DNA of 64,000 nt from Daejeonella oryzae DSM 19973. Lineage in GTDB: Bacteria; Bacteroidota; Bacteroidia; Sphingobacteriales; Sphingobacteriaceae. Made by a program: the position numbers and the translations under genes. Under the pieces are notes generated by a model, which was not told the DNA's origin, did not search any database, and was given only the letters and a program-made list of their open reading frames with translations. The stretch lies in the NCBI RefSeq assembly GCF_000422945.1, contig NZ_AUHA01000002.1, positions 310,001 to 374,000 of the forward strand, in the 5' to 3' direction. Below are positions 36,130 to 44,471 of this stretch, piece by piece; positions within the stretch are counted from its first letter, which is position 1; each line of letters opens with the position of its first letter.

Positions 36130-37082
36130 ACCGACCTACGCTAAATATTGGAATAATAGGTTGTGGAAGGATGGGAAAGATCAGGGCGGAAGCTACAAAG
36201 AATGCCAATCAAAATATATTGGCAGCGTTTGATATCAACAATCAAATGCTTTCAGATTTCAAATTATTATTCCCCAACTCTCAAGCGATAGATAAAATCG
36301 ATAATTTCCCATGGAATAATATCGATATAATTTTTATTTGTTCTCCTCCTTCATTGCACTTAACTCATATCTCAATTGCTGTTAAACACAAAAAGGCATT
36401 TTTCGTTGAAAAGCCACTTTCAATAAATGCAATCGAAATAACCCGTATAATTAAAGAGATAGAAACAAAACAAATAATCAATGCTGTTGGATATATGAAC
36501 AGATATCGAGCATCTATACAACATATAAAAAACCTTCCCTTCTTAGGCGTTTCAAGTTATTGGATAAACAAAATGTACAAAGTTCCCTGGTGGGAAAATA
36601 TTAATGAATCTGGAGGCCCTTTAAACGAACAAGCCACCCATTTATTTGATTTATATCGTTACCTCATTGGAGATGTATTTGAAGTTTTTGCAAACTGTGC
36701 CTTAAGTAATTATAGTTTTCCAACTACTATAAGTGTTAACCTCAAGTTTATAAAAGGCCAAGTTGGAAATATCCTTTACAGTTGCGACGCAAAGTCAAAA
36801 AAAATAGGGATGGATTTATTTACTGAAGAAGATAAGATTTCATTAGAAGGGTGGGATTTCAATCTAAGAAATCAAACGTTTCCGATTTTATCTGCTCAGG
36901 ATATATTCGACTTAGAAACTAAAACATTTTTCAACGCTGTTATAGAAAACAAGCAACAATTGGTTCTTTCTGACATAAAAGATGCATTAGATACCCAATT
37001 CTTAGTAGACGCTGTAAATTTATCAATCAAAACACGAAGTGTCGTCAACATTAAAGAATTTGTGACATCTAATTCAATATAA
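36126..37082 (+). CDS. Gfo/Idh/MocA-family oxidoreductase
   Basis: 318 residues. The N-terminal Rossmann loop GIIGCGRMGKIRAEA (8-22) and the family EKP motif (FFVEKPLSI) mark the NAD(P) domain. The C-terminal domain has GGPLNEQATHLFDLYRYL, with the conserved active-site Glu/His pattern. This family includes inositol and scyllo-inosose dehydrogenases and sugar 3-dehydrogenases such as NtdC. Its ATG overlaps the upstream stop, so it is translationally coupled in the same operon and could generate the keto group for the aminotransferase or reduce a cyclitol ketone. Confidence 0.87.
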   Translation: MNRPTLNIGIIGCGRMGKIRAEATKNANQNILAAFDINNQMLSDFKLLFPNSQAIDKIDNFPWNNIDIIFICSPPSLHLTHISIAVKHKKAFFVEKPLSINAIEITRIIKEIETKQIINAVGYMNRYRASIQHIKNLPFLGVSSYWINKMYKVPWWENINESGGPLNEQATHLFDLYRYLIGDVFEVFANCALSNYSFPTTISVNLKFIKGQVGNILYSCDAKSKKIGMDLFTEEDKISLEGWDFNLRNQTFPILSAQDIFDLETKTFFNAVIENKQQLVLSDIKDALDTQFLVDAVNLSIKTRSVVNIKEFVTSNSI

Positions 37083-37163
37083 TAATTTGCAAAATATGGT
37101 TGCAATGTATAATCTGTTGATAATATAATCTTTACAGTAACGCTAAAGAAGAAAAAAAAAGTT

Positions 37164-37511
37164 ATGAAGTACTCATTTGAAGATCAAGATTATAATTTCG
37201 AGATCGCCCACAATGGTAATGCTCCGATTTACTCTTTAAGGGTGGCTACTTTATCCTCAAATTTTGCTTTTAATTTTTTAGACTTTGTCAAGATGCCCGT
37301 GGCCTCCACCATTGGTAAGCACACTCATTTCACTGATAGTCAGGAAATTTATATAATAATATCCGGAAATGGTGAAATGATAGTTAATGAAAAAAATTAC
37401 ATAGTTAAAAAAGGTGATGTTATAGTGAATCCCATTGGTGGAACTCATCAAATAAAAAATATGGGAAGTGAAGAAATTTGCTTTGTAGTAATTGAAACCC
37501 AAGTTCATTAA
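37164..37511 (+). CDS. Small single-domain cupin
   Basis: 115 residues, one cupin barrel. The metal site is intact: H53 and H55 (HTH), E61 in DSQEIYIIISGNGE, and H95 in GGTHQIKN. Small cupins of this kind serve as isomerases, epimerases, dioxygenases or sensors. Here the position after two dehydrogenases and beside a cyclase makes an epimerase or isomerase of a cyclitol ketone plausible (inference). It is 81 bases after the previous gene, a longer gap than the others, so a weak internal promoter is possible. Confidence 0.8.
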   Translation: MKYSFEDQDYNFEIAHNGNAPIYSLRVATLSSNFAFNFLDFVKMPVASTIGKHTHFTDSQEIYIIISGNGEMIVNEKNYIVKKGDVIVNPIGGTHQIKNMGSEEICFVVIETQVH

Positions 37512-37555
37512 ATCTAATTAGCTTTATTTCATTACAATTAATTTTAGGTACAGTT

Positions 37556-38635
37556 ATGATATCATTCAATATACTAGCCAACCCAAACTGGAAACGAGGC
37601 TTACATCCTTTTTACCGATGGAAAAACCAATTGGAGAACAATGGTATTAAGGTTCAAATATACTTTAGCCATAAAGACAAAAGGCTTCGGAACTCAGACA
37701 ACATTTTTATTTTTTCAAGGTACTTCGAACAAGGTTGGCAGAATATTCAGAAAAGGACTCCTGAAAATGAAAGTGAATTAATAAAATATTTATCAGATTT
37801 AAAAAATTATGCCGGCGAACTGATTTGGTTTGACGAAGCTGCGTCCTCCGGCTCCGCAGATTTTCCGATTATAGGTCATGTTGATAAGTTTGTAAAGAAA
37901 CAAGTGTTAAAAAAGATGGATTATTATAAAGAGCCTGTTAATACTGCTGATTTACGTATTTGGGTAAATTCAACTATAAAACAAACACAGGTAACTCCCT
38001 TCATACCTTGTCCGGCAAATGAACTTCACAAAATAAAAGCTGGGTGGAATACCTCCGTCTACGATTATCGTTACATTAGAAATAGATTAATGCCAATAAG
38101 TAACTATCTCAGCTATAAGATTTATAGCCCAAGATATACTGACATTAATGCCAAACGAAATCTTGATGTCGCATTCAGAGGAACTACTGCTTATAAAAAC
38201 AATATTGAAGTTTCTCTTCAAAGAAATAAAATTATTACTATTCTAAATGATATCGATTTAAAAATTGCACAAGGCAGAAGGATAACAAAGGCAAAATATT
38301 TCAAAGAATTACAATCAGCTAAAATCAGTTTGAGTCCGTTTGGATTTGGCGAAATTTGTTATCGTGATTTTGAAACCTTTATCGCTGGAGCGATATTGGT
38401 AAAACCTTCATTAGATCATCTGACTACATACCCAAATGTATTTATTCCAAATGAAACCTACATACCAGTATCATGGGATTTAACAGATCTGCAGGAAAAA
38501 ATAGAAGATATTTCCATTAATTACAACCAATATAAAGATATCGCTCGTAACGGACAAAATCGATTTAAGACATTGTTAAATAATTCAGAATATTTTGTTG
38601 AAGCAATAAATCGCATTCTTGATAGGACTTTCTAA
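37556..38635 (+). CDS. Glycosyltransferase, group 1-like (exostosin-type C-terminus)
   Basis: 359 residues. The N-terminal half shows no clear motif; the C-terminal half has SLSPFGFGEICYRDFETFIAGAILVKP and HLTTYPNVFIPNETYIPVSWDLTDLQEKI, the pattern of group 1 or exostosin-like glycosyltransferases. It is the last rightward gene of the island and would transfer either an ordinary sugar or the cyclitol product. It converges with the leftward genes within 63 bases. Assigned from motif resemblance, so family placement is moderate. Confidence 0.65.
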   Translation: MISFNILANPNWKRGLHPFYRWKNQLENNGIKVQIYFSHKDKRLRNSDNIFIFSRYFEQGWQNIQKRTPENESELIKYLSDLKNYAGELIWFDEAASSGSADFPIIGHVDKFVKKQVLKKMDYYKEPVNTADLRIWVNSTIKQTQVTPFIPCPANELHKIKAGWNTSVYDYRYIRNRLMPISNYLSYKIYSPRYTDINAKRNLDVAFRGTTAYKNNIEVSLQRNKIITILNDIDLKIAQGRRITKAKYFKELQSAKISLSPFGFGEICYRDFETFIAGAILVKPSLDHLTTYPNVFIPNETYIPVSWDLTDLQEKIEDISINYNQYKDIARNGQNRFKTLLNNSEYFVEAINRILDRTF

Positions 38636-38697
38636 AAAGATTGCAGAACAAATCTTCACACAGAGGTAAGGCGGAAACTTCGCTTGTCATTCCAAAT

Positions 38698-39753
38698 CTA
38701 CACTGATTTGGGTTCACATACAGTATAAAGATTGTTATAGTAACCAACCATATCGCTAATACTTTCGTAGATATTATGTTTTATCATTCCACCTGTACTT
38801 AGAATTTTAGAGTTATCACCTAAATGATGGTCAATTTTACCATTTAAGAGTGCCAATTCGGTGGTTTTTATCTCAAAGCTGTCTTTCTTTTTATCAAAAA
38901 TTAATCTCAAGCATTCACTAAGAATGCTGTCTATCATTACTGGCACCCCCGAACAAATATTATAAGTCTCATTATAATTTCCTCTATTTAAAAGTAATGC
39001 TATATAACTTGCAACATCTCTGACATCCACAAAATCTCTAATAGAATCCAAGGAACTGGTTTGCAATTCAGTTATTAATGGATCATTTTTGATTCTTAAT
39101 AATTCACTTACAAATCGTCCGCATACATGACGCTCATCCTGGCCTGGTCCAACAATATTAAACACCCTTAAAACTAAATAGGGAATATGGAATTGTTCAC
39201 AAAAAGATTTAACTATAGTTTCTTCGGTTGCCTTTGCAAATTGGTATAGATCGGCGGGATTACAGATGTCTGACTCTTTGAAAGGAATGTCTTCAATTTT
39301 TGAGGGTAATCCATAAATACCACCGCTCGAGATTGCTACAAAAGGAATATTTTTAAAGTGTTTATTACAAGCCCAAAGCAAATTAAGGGTTCCTTGAATG
39401 TTTGTGCTAAACAACTTTCCATACCCATCGCCTTTCAGTCCAGACGCCAGATGAATAATTTCTGTGGGATTAAAATCAAGCATTACATCTTCTATTTTTG
39501 TCTTATCCAAAATATTCGCCTGTAAATATCTGTATTTGTCGTTTTCTAACAATTTGAGGAGTTCATCAGGGAGTGGCGCATTTGATAGTATATTACCTTT
39601 TATATGAACCGAATGTGTGAAGCTCCTAGGAATCTCTTCGGACCTGCCAATCCCCAAAATTTGTATGTCCTCAAATTCTGCTAACAATGAAGAAGTAAGG
39701 TATCTTCCCAAAAAGCCTTGGGAGCCGGTAATTAGAACTCTTTTCTTATTCAT
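38698..39753 (-). CDS. NAD-dependent epimerase/dehydratase (extended SDR)
   Basis: 351 residues: Rossmann loop VLITGSQGFLGRYL at the start, Ser-Gly ISSGGIYG followed by YQFAKATEE, which holds the Tyr and Lys of the YxxxK site. Extended SDRs of this type interconvert or dehydrate NDP-sugars. It overlaps the next SDR by 8 bases (its start lies inside the upstream gene's end) and is the last gene of the leftward half of the island. The substrate is unknown. Confidence 0.85.
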   Translation of the reverse strand: MNKKRVLITGSQGFLGRYLTSSLLAEFEDIQILGIGRSEEIPRSFTHSVHIKGNILSNAPLPDELLKLLENDKYRYLQANILDKTKIEDVMLDFNPTEIIHLASGLKGDGYGKLFSTNIQGTLNLLWACNKHFKNIPFVAISSGGIYGLPSKIEDIPFKESDICNPADLYQFAKATEETIVKSFCEQFHIPYLVLRVFNIVGPGQDERHVCGRFVSELLRIKNDPLITELQTSSLDSIRDFVDVRDVASYIALLLNRGNYNETYNICSGVPVMIDSILSECLRLIFDKKKDSFEIKTTELALLNGKIDHHLGDNSKILSTGGMIKHNIYESISDMVGYYNNLYTVCEPKSV

Positions 39754-40660
39754 TCTGAAATGATAGGATAGTTTTTTTCAGCCCATTTATTAATGATGTT
39801 TCCGGTTTCCAATCCAATTCCGTTTCTGCTTTCATATTGTTTGATATTAAAAGATCAATATCAGCAAATCTCGGTCGGTCAGATTTGGAGTTTTCACAAA
39901 TATTTCCAGAGGTATGCATAATTTCTTGAATCATTGTTGCTATTTGTTTTGCGCTCGTCCCAATACCCGTTCCAATGTTAAATATCTCGAAACCTTTAAA
40001 TTCAGATAATAATGCGTTTTTTATTGCCCTCACCAAGTCACCGACATAGCAATAATCTCTAACTGAAGAAAGGTTAAATAGTCTTAAATCACCCCCTTCT
40101 AATGTTTTTTTATAAACATCATACATTAATGATTTCTTGGACATACTGGGCCCATATATGGAAAATGGTCTAAGGATTTTAAATTTAATAGATTTAGAAA
40201 TATGATACACATAAGCTATTTGCTCAATAGCTACCTTTGATACGCCATAAGGTGATAGAGGCTGAAGTAAGCTATACTCTGAAACCGGATTGAAGATAGG
40301 TCGTCCGTAGACTTCTGCAGATGAGATGATGATCACTTTATCAATCTTTATATCTTTACATACGTTCAACAGTGATGTTGTTCCTAAAGTATTTACCCTT
40401 AAACTTTCTATAGGGCTTTCAAATGAATCTCGAACACTGTTAAGGCCGGCTAAATGTATTACCACGTTTACATCGGATAGAACTCTTCTCAATTGATTAA
40501 TATCGAATAGGTCCACTACAATTAAATCAGTAGAGGTAATAACATTCTCATCGGTTCCTGTAATTAAAACAGTATTGATTATTTCATCCTTAAAATCACG
40601 TCTCAAGTGTGTGCCAATAAAACCTCCAGCCCCAGTAATCCCAACCTTCAATTTTCCCAT
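39746..40660 (-). CDS. NAD-dependent epimerase/dehydratase (UDP-glucose 4-epimerase-like)
   Basis: 304 residues. Nucleotide loop VGITGAGGFIGTHLRRDF (residues 5-22), the middle segment IHLAGLNSVRDSFE, and the catalytic pair YGVSK with a Ser in ISSAEVYG. The RPFSIYGP segment typical of extended SDR is present. Paired with the adjacent SDR it may carry out two steps of one NDP-sugar or NDP-cyclitol modification. Only 2 bases separate it from the methyltransferase gene. Confidence 0.86.
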   Translation of the reverse strand: MGKLKVGITGAGGFIGTHLRRDFKDEIINTVLITGTDENVITSTDLIVVDLFDINQLRRVLSDVNVVIHLAGLNSVRDSFESPIESLRVNTLGTTSLLNVCKDIKIDKVIIISSAEVYGRPIFNPVSEYSLLQPLSPYGVSKVAIEQIAYVYHISKSIKFKILRPFSIYGPSMSKKSLMYDVYKKTLEGGDLRLFNLSSVRDYCYVGDLVRAIKNALLSEFKGFEIFNIGTGIGTSAKQIATMIQEIMHTSGNICENSKSDRPRFADIDLLISNNMKAETELDWKPETSLINGLKKTILSFQNE

Positions 40661-40662
40661 AA

Positions 40663-41523
40663 TTAAATCGGCTTTGTTATATATAAGATAGTTAAAGGGC
40701 CAACTTTGGGGAAATATCGTCCCAACTTATATCTCAGAAAATTTGATATGGCACTATTTATTTTAAAAAAAATAGAAGCATGTTTGCCAATTAAGGGGCT
40801 CACCAATCTCATCATAACGCTTAAGAGTGCGAAATTCACAACCTTGCCAATAAGTAGATATGGAACTAGAGAATGAGTTGTTTTATGAATAACCTGAAGT
40901 TGTGCTTTTTGCAACAATTTTGCAAGAGACTTCTCAGAATACAACCACCTATGCTGTGGTAATCCTAAAGGAAACAATCTGTACCAATAACTCGAAATTC
41001 CTCCAACAACTCCAACTTCAAAACTAATATAACCGTTTTGTTTTAAGGCCTTTTTCATTTGTTCAATAGAAAGGAAGGGGTCTGGAAAATGCGCTAAGAG
41101 ATCGACATGAAAAATCACGTCAAACTTTTTACTATTAAAATCAAAAGTTTCTATAAATCCTTGATACCCCATAATTTTATAAATATTTTTCATGTAACCC
41201 AATCGTAAGTAATTGGGCTCAAGTCCAAAAACTTCGTATCCGAACTGGGCAAATGCATGAAGTTGATGCCCGTTGCCTGAACCAACCTCTAACAAAATCA
41301 TATTCTTACCAATTTTTTTATTTAACCACCGAGCTTTGTAATAGGAAGATAGTTTATAAAATGGATCAGAATGAGAATCCATTTCCCAGTTGATAGTTTC
41401 AATATCAGGTAATGGATTGCAGAATAATAATCCGCACTCTGGACATACTAGCGAGTTATATCCTTTTTCTTGATAGACTGATTTACTGGAATGCTGATGA
41501 CACAAAAAACATTTATTTTCCAC
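40663..41523 (-). CDS. SAM-dependent methyltransferase with N-terminal zinc knuckle
   Basis: 286 residues. The start carries CFLC and VCPECGLLFC, a four-cysteine N-terminal knuckle; the class I SAM site is LLEVGSGNGHQLHAF, and a post-I segment FDVIFHVDLLAHFPDP is present. This layout is common in polysaccharide and natural-product clusters, where the enzyme methylates a sugar or a lipid-linked intermediate. It is 3 bases after the GT4 gene in a tight leftward run. Confidence 0.84.
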   Translation of the reverse strand: MENKCFLCHQHSSKSVYQEKGYNSLVCPECGLLFCNPLPDIETINWEMDSHSDPFYKLSSYYKARWLNKKIGKNMILLEVGSGNGHQLHAFAQFGYEVFGLEPNYLRLGYMKNIYKIMGYQGFIETFDFNSKKFDVIFHVDLLAHFPDPFLSIEQMKKALKQNGYISFEVGVVGGISSYWYRLFPLGLPQHRWLYSEKSLAKLLQKAQLQVIHKTTHSLVPYLLIGKVVNFALLSVMMRLVSPLIGKHASIFFKINSAISNFLRYKLGRYFPKVGPLTILYITKPI

Positions 41524-41526
41524 TTT

Positions 41527-42696
41527 TTATTTTTTTTTTGTTGCAAGCTCAAGAAATTCGATTTCCAATTTTTTATTCATTGAATCAGGTGAAAAACAAT
41601 CATCAAACCTGTTTTTTGCAGCCTCACCAAGCTTAAATCTAAAGTGTTCGTTCTTAATCAATTTTTCTAAGTGATAAATTAGCCTATCTGGAGAATTAAT
41701 ATCAAACAATAGGCCTGTTTTATTGTCTATGACCATTTCGGGAATACCTCCAACTGTTGAAGCAATCAATGGCTTTCCGATTGACATTCCCTCAAGTATA
41801 CTATTTGGGAGAGAATCATACCTACTTGCATGTACCTGAATATCAATAACGTTAAAAATATTCCCGATATATCCTGGGTAACTTAAAAACTGTACCCTAG
41901 ATTTTAAGTTATATTCTTGGACTAATTCTGTTAATCTCTTTAAGAATTGAGTGTCCCGAGGATACCCTATTATCCATAACTCGATATAAGAATATTTATT
42001 TGCTAATTGATGGAAGGCATCGATCAGGAGATCCTGACCTTTAGAATGGACAATTTTTGCAATCTGACCAATGATTAACTTTTTCGCTTTAGTTTTACTT
42101 ACTTTTAGTTTTTCTATTTCCTCGTCATAAGAAAATTGAAGTTTTATGGGACTAGGTATTACTAAAAATTTTGGATTATCTGAACCAATCCATGCCTGGA
42201 GCTCAACCGTCCTAAACCGAGAATCACAAATTATTGTATCGCTAAATTTCAAAAAGTGTCTTGCTGTTTTGGAATATAAGCTATTGTTATTCTGCTTATG
42301 ATATAAGGTTGTAACTATTGGAATATTTATCAATTTCTTTACCAACGCCCCAAAAATACCTCCACGTGGCAGCCGACAATCCAAAACATCTATTTTGTGT
42401 TGATTTATTATTTTAAGAATGGACACAAAGTAGATGATTGCATTAGCCAAAGACAGGAACTTATGCAATGGTTTCCAAATTTTGCCCTGCTTAAATTTAA
42501 TCACCCTGACATAACTAACCTGAATCTGAGCCCTTTTGAAATGATTCATTGCGGGATTAGATTGGTACAATGTGCAAACTCGGATATTAAATAATGTTTT
42601 ATCTAAACCATCGCAGATATTCAACAGTCTAGTTTCATCACCACCAAAACCACTCGAAGAGTGAAGAGAAAGAATATTTGTTTTTTTTTTCTGCAT
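41527..42696 (-). CDS. GT4-family glycosyltransferase
   Basis: 389 residues, GT-B fold. The N-terminal segment ILSLHSSSGFGGDETRLL fits the acceptor side; the C-terminal domain carries LIIGQIAKIVHSKGQDLLIDAF and the EX7E signature region PNSILEGMSIGKPLIASTVGGIPEMV. It transfers a sugar from an activated donor. It lies 11 bases after the nucleotidyltransferase, which could supply that donor. Confidence 0.9.
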   Translation of the reverse strand: MQKKKTNILSLHSSSGFGGDETRLLNICDGLDKTLFNIRVCTLYQSNPAMNHFKRAQIQVSYVRVIKFKQGKIWKPLHKFLSLANAIIYFVSILKIINQHKIDVLDCRLPRGGIFGALVKKLINIPIVTTLYHKQNNNSLYSKTARHFLKFSDTIICDSRFRTVELQAWIGSDNPKFLVIPSPIKLQFSYDEEIEKLKVSKTKAKKLIIGQIAKIVHSKGQDLLIDAFHQLANKYSYIELWIIGYPRDTQFLKRLTELVQEYNLKSRVQFLSYPGYIGNIFNVIDIQVHASRYDSLPNSILEGMSIGKPLIASTVGGIPEMVIDNKTGLLFDINSPDRLIYHLEKLIKNEHFRFKLGEAAKNRFDDCFSPDSMNKKLEIEFLELATKKK

Positions 42697-42707
42697 TATA
42701 CCATCAA

Positions 42708-43460
42708 TTAGTTAAGTTGTCCTCTAAGCTTAATAATTGTTTTCAGTAATGACCATTTTTCCATCTGGTTGGTTTTCAATAAGCTGAGGTTATCATTAAT
42801 ATCTGTCCATATTGCCTTATGTGGAAAGGTATTAACTTTGAAATGGGATTTAATCAAAGTTTTACACAAAAGAGGAACATCTATCCTCCTATCCCTGTAA
42901 TGTTCGCGAACTATTTCTATAGCAGAATTACTTAGAACATAAGTTCCACTTGACACAAATATCTTTTTTAAAGGTTTTTCAAGATAATCAATAATCGTGG
43001 TATCATGTGTAATCAATTCTCCAAATGGAATTCTGAAAGACTCTTCATGTGCTGCAATTGTCATATCCGCCCCAGATTTAATATGGGCATCTACTAAGTT
43101 TTTTAAATTTAGATTTAAAAGATTATCTACATTTAAAATTAATAAAGGTTCTTTATTGCAATCAACCCACTGGACGGCCCCTATAGTTCCTAAAGGAACG
43201 TTTTCAGTTAATAATTCTAATTTTATTTTAAGTTTGCATTCATAAACAACCTGCAATTCTTTTATATAATTAATTAGATCAGGCTCATTTACAGAAACCG
43301 ATATCCACAGGGTTTTAAATTTAAAAAGATAAGCATACAAAATATTTAATTCTATAAGTGGAATATCAAAAACTTTAATTAAAGCTTTATGGGTATTACT
43401 ATTCGTTGAAGCCCGCATTCTGCTGGATTGCCCCCCAGCCATAATTAAAACATGATTCAT
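42708..43460 (-). CDS. NTP-transferase domain protein (sugar/cyclitol-1-P nucleotidyltransferase-like)
   Basis: 250 residues of the GT-A-like nucleotidyltransferase fold. The start reads VLIMAGGQSSRMRAST, the nucleotide-binding loop, with the usual Lys in THKALIKVFDIPLI; the metal Asp is in LLILNVDNLL. It is shorter and more divergent than RmlA or GMP-forming ManC. ValB in the validamycin pathway is a comparable enzyme activating valienol 1-phosphate. First gene of the leftward half of the island. Confidence 0.78.
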   Translation of the reverse strand: MNHVLIMAGGQSSRMRASTNSNTHKALIKVFDIPLIELNILYAYLFKFKTLWISVSVNEPDLINYIKELQVVYECKLKIKLELLTENVPLGTIGAVQWVDCNKEPLLILNVDNLLNLNLKNLVDAHIKSGADMTIAAHEESFRIPFGELITHDTTIIDYLEKPLKKIFVSSGTYVLSNSAIEIVREHYRDRRIDVPLLCKTLIKSHFKVNTFPHKAIWTDINDNLSLLKTNQMEKWSLLKTIIKLRGQLN

Positions 43461-43598
43461 TTTAAACCAGTAATATAAATTTATAAATAGTTTAATTCTA
43501 TAAGTTTAAATATATTTATTTTTTTAAACTTTTGTCATGAGATCAACTCCAATATTTAATAAAGTTATATGCCAGTTAATCAAAAGAATCAAAGTAAA

Positions 43599-44051
43599 AT
43601 GAGAGCAGTCATCCAGCGGGTAAGCAATGCATCTGTAAAAGTGAATGAAATAATCACCGGCCAGATAAACACCGGCTTTTTGGTTTTACTGGGAATTTCT
43701 GAAGATGATACTGAAGATGATGTGAGCTGGCTTTCTGCAAAAATTGCCGGGATGCGTATTTTTAGCGATGAAAATGACCAGATGAATCATTCTCTGGAAG
43801 ATGTGAATGGAGAAATTTTACTGATCTCACAGTTTACTCTTTTTGCACAAACAAAAAAAGGAAACCGACCCGGTTTTACACGGGCCGCAAAACCGGAGAA
43901 AGCAATTCCGCTGTATGAGCTGATGTCTGCGAAATTAGAAATGCTCACAGGAAAGAAGACTCAGAAAGGAATTTTTAGCGCAGATATGAAGGTAAGTCTT
44001 TTGAACGACGGACCTGTTACGATAATTATTGACACAAAGAACAGGGAATAA
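43599..44051 (+). CDS. dtd: D-aminoacyl-tRNA deacylase
   Basis: Removes D-amino acids (and glycine) from mischarged tRNA. The family start MRAVIQRVSNASVKV is at 1-15, the nucleophile segment SQFTLFAQTKKGNRPGF follows, and the cross-subunit Gly-cisPro motif NDGPVTI is near the end. ATG 43599 is preferred over an ATG at 43569 because the family begins directly with MRAVIQR. 150 residues. First gene beyond the island on the right. Confidence 0.96.
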   Translation: MRAVIQRVSNASVKVNEIITGQINTGFLVLLGISEDDTEDDVSWLSAKIAGMRIFSDENDQMNHSLEDVNGEILLISQFTLFAQTKKGNRPGFTRAAKPEKAIPLYELMSAKLEMLTGKKTQKGIFSADMKVSLLNDGPVTIIIDTKNRE

Positions 44052-44105
44052 TTCATCCGGGAATCAGCCTGGTTTTCCTAATTAACCGGTAACAAATAAA
44101 CTATT

Positions 44106-44432
44106 ATGACCATACAGGAAGCACAGCAAACGGTAGATAGCTGGATCAAAACAACCGGCGTAAGATATTTTAATGAATTAACCAATACGGCTATCCTGAT
44201 GGAAGAAGTTGGAGAGGTGGCCCGGATTATATCCCGTAAATACGGCGAGCAATCTTATAAAAAATCTGATGAAAATGCTGATCTGGGCGACGAACTGGCT
44301 GATGTACTATTTGTGCTGATCTGCCTGGCCAATCAAACAGGTGTTGATCTGACTGAAAGCCTGCATAAAAACCTGGAAAAGAAAAGCATCCGCGATAGCG
44401 ATAGGCATAAGAATAATGAAAAGCTCCGGTAG
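44106..44432 (+). CDS. MazG-like nucleotide pyrophosphohydrolase
   Basis: 108 residues, all-alpha NTP-PPase fold. EEVGEVARII and DELADVLFVL give the EExxE...ExxD metal-binding pattern. It probably hydrolyses non-canonical or damaged nucleotides. It follows dtd by 54 bases on the same strand and converges with the ComB-like gene. Confidence 0.85.
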   Translation: MTIQEAQQTVDSWIKTTGVRYFNELTNTAILMEEVGEVARIISRKYGEQSYKKSDENADLGDELADVLFVLICLANQTGVDLTESLHKNLEKKSIRDSDRHKNNEKLR

Positions 44433-44471
44433 ACGCATGAATATGAGGAGCGGGCTATTAAACAATAAACC

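Noticed and set aside
43461-43598. Possible attachment site or repeat at the right edge of the island
   Set aside because: The sequence is AT-rich and simple, but no copy of it was found at the left edge (31573-31691).
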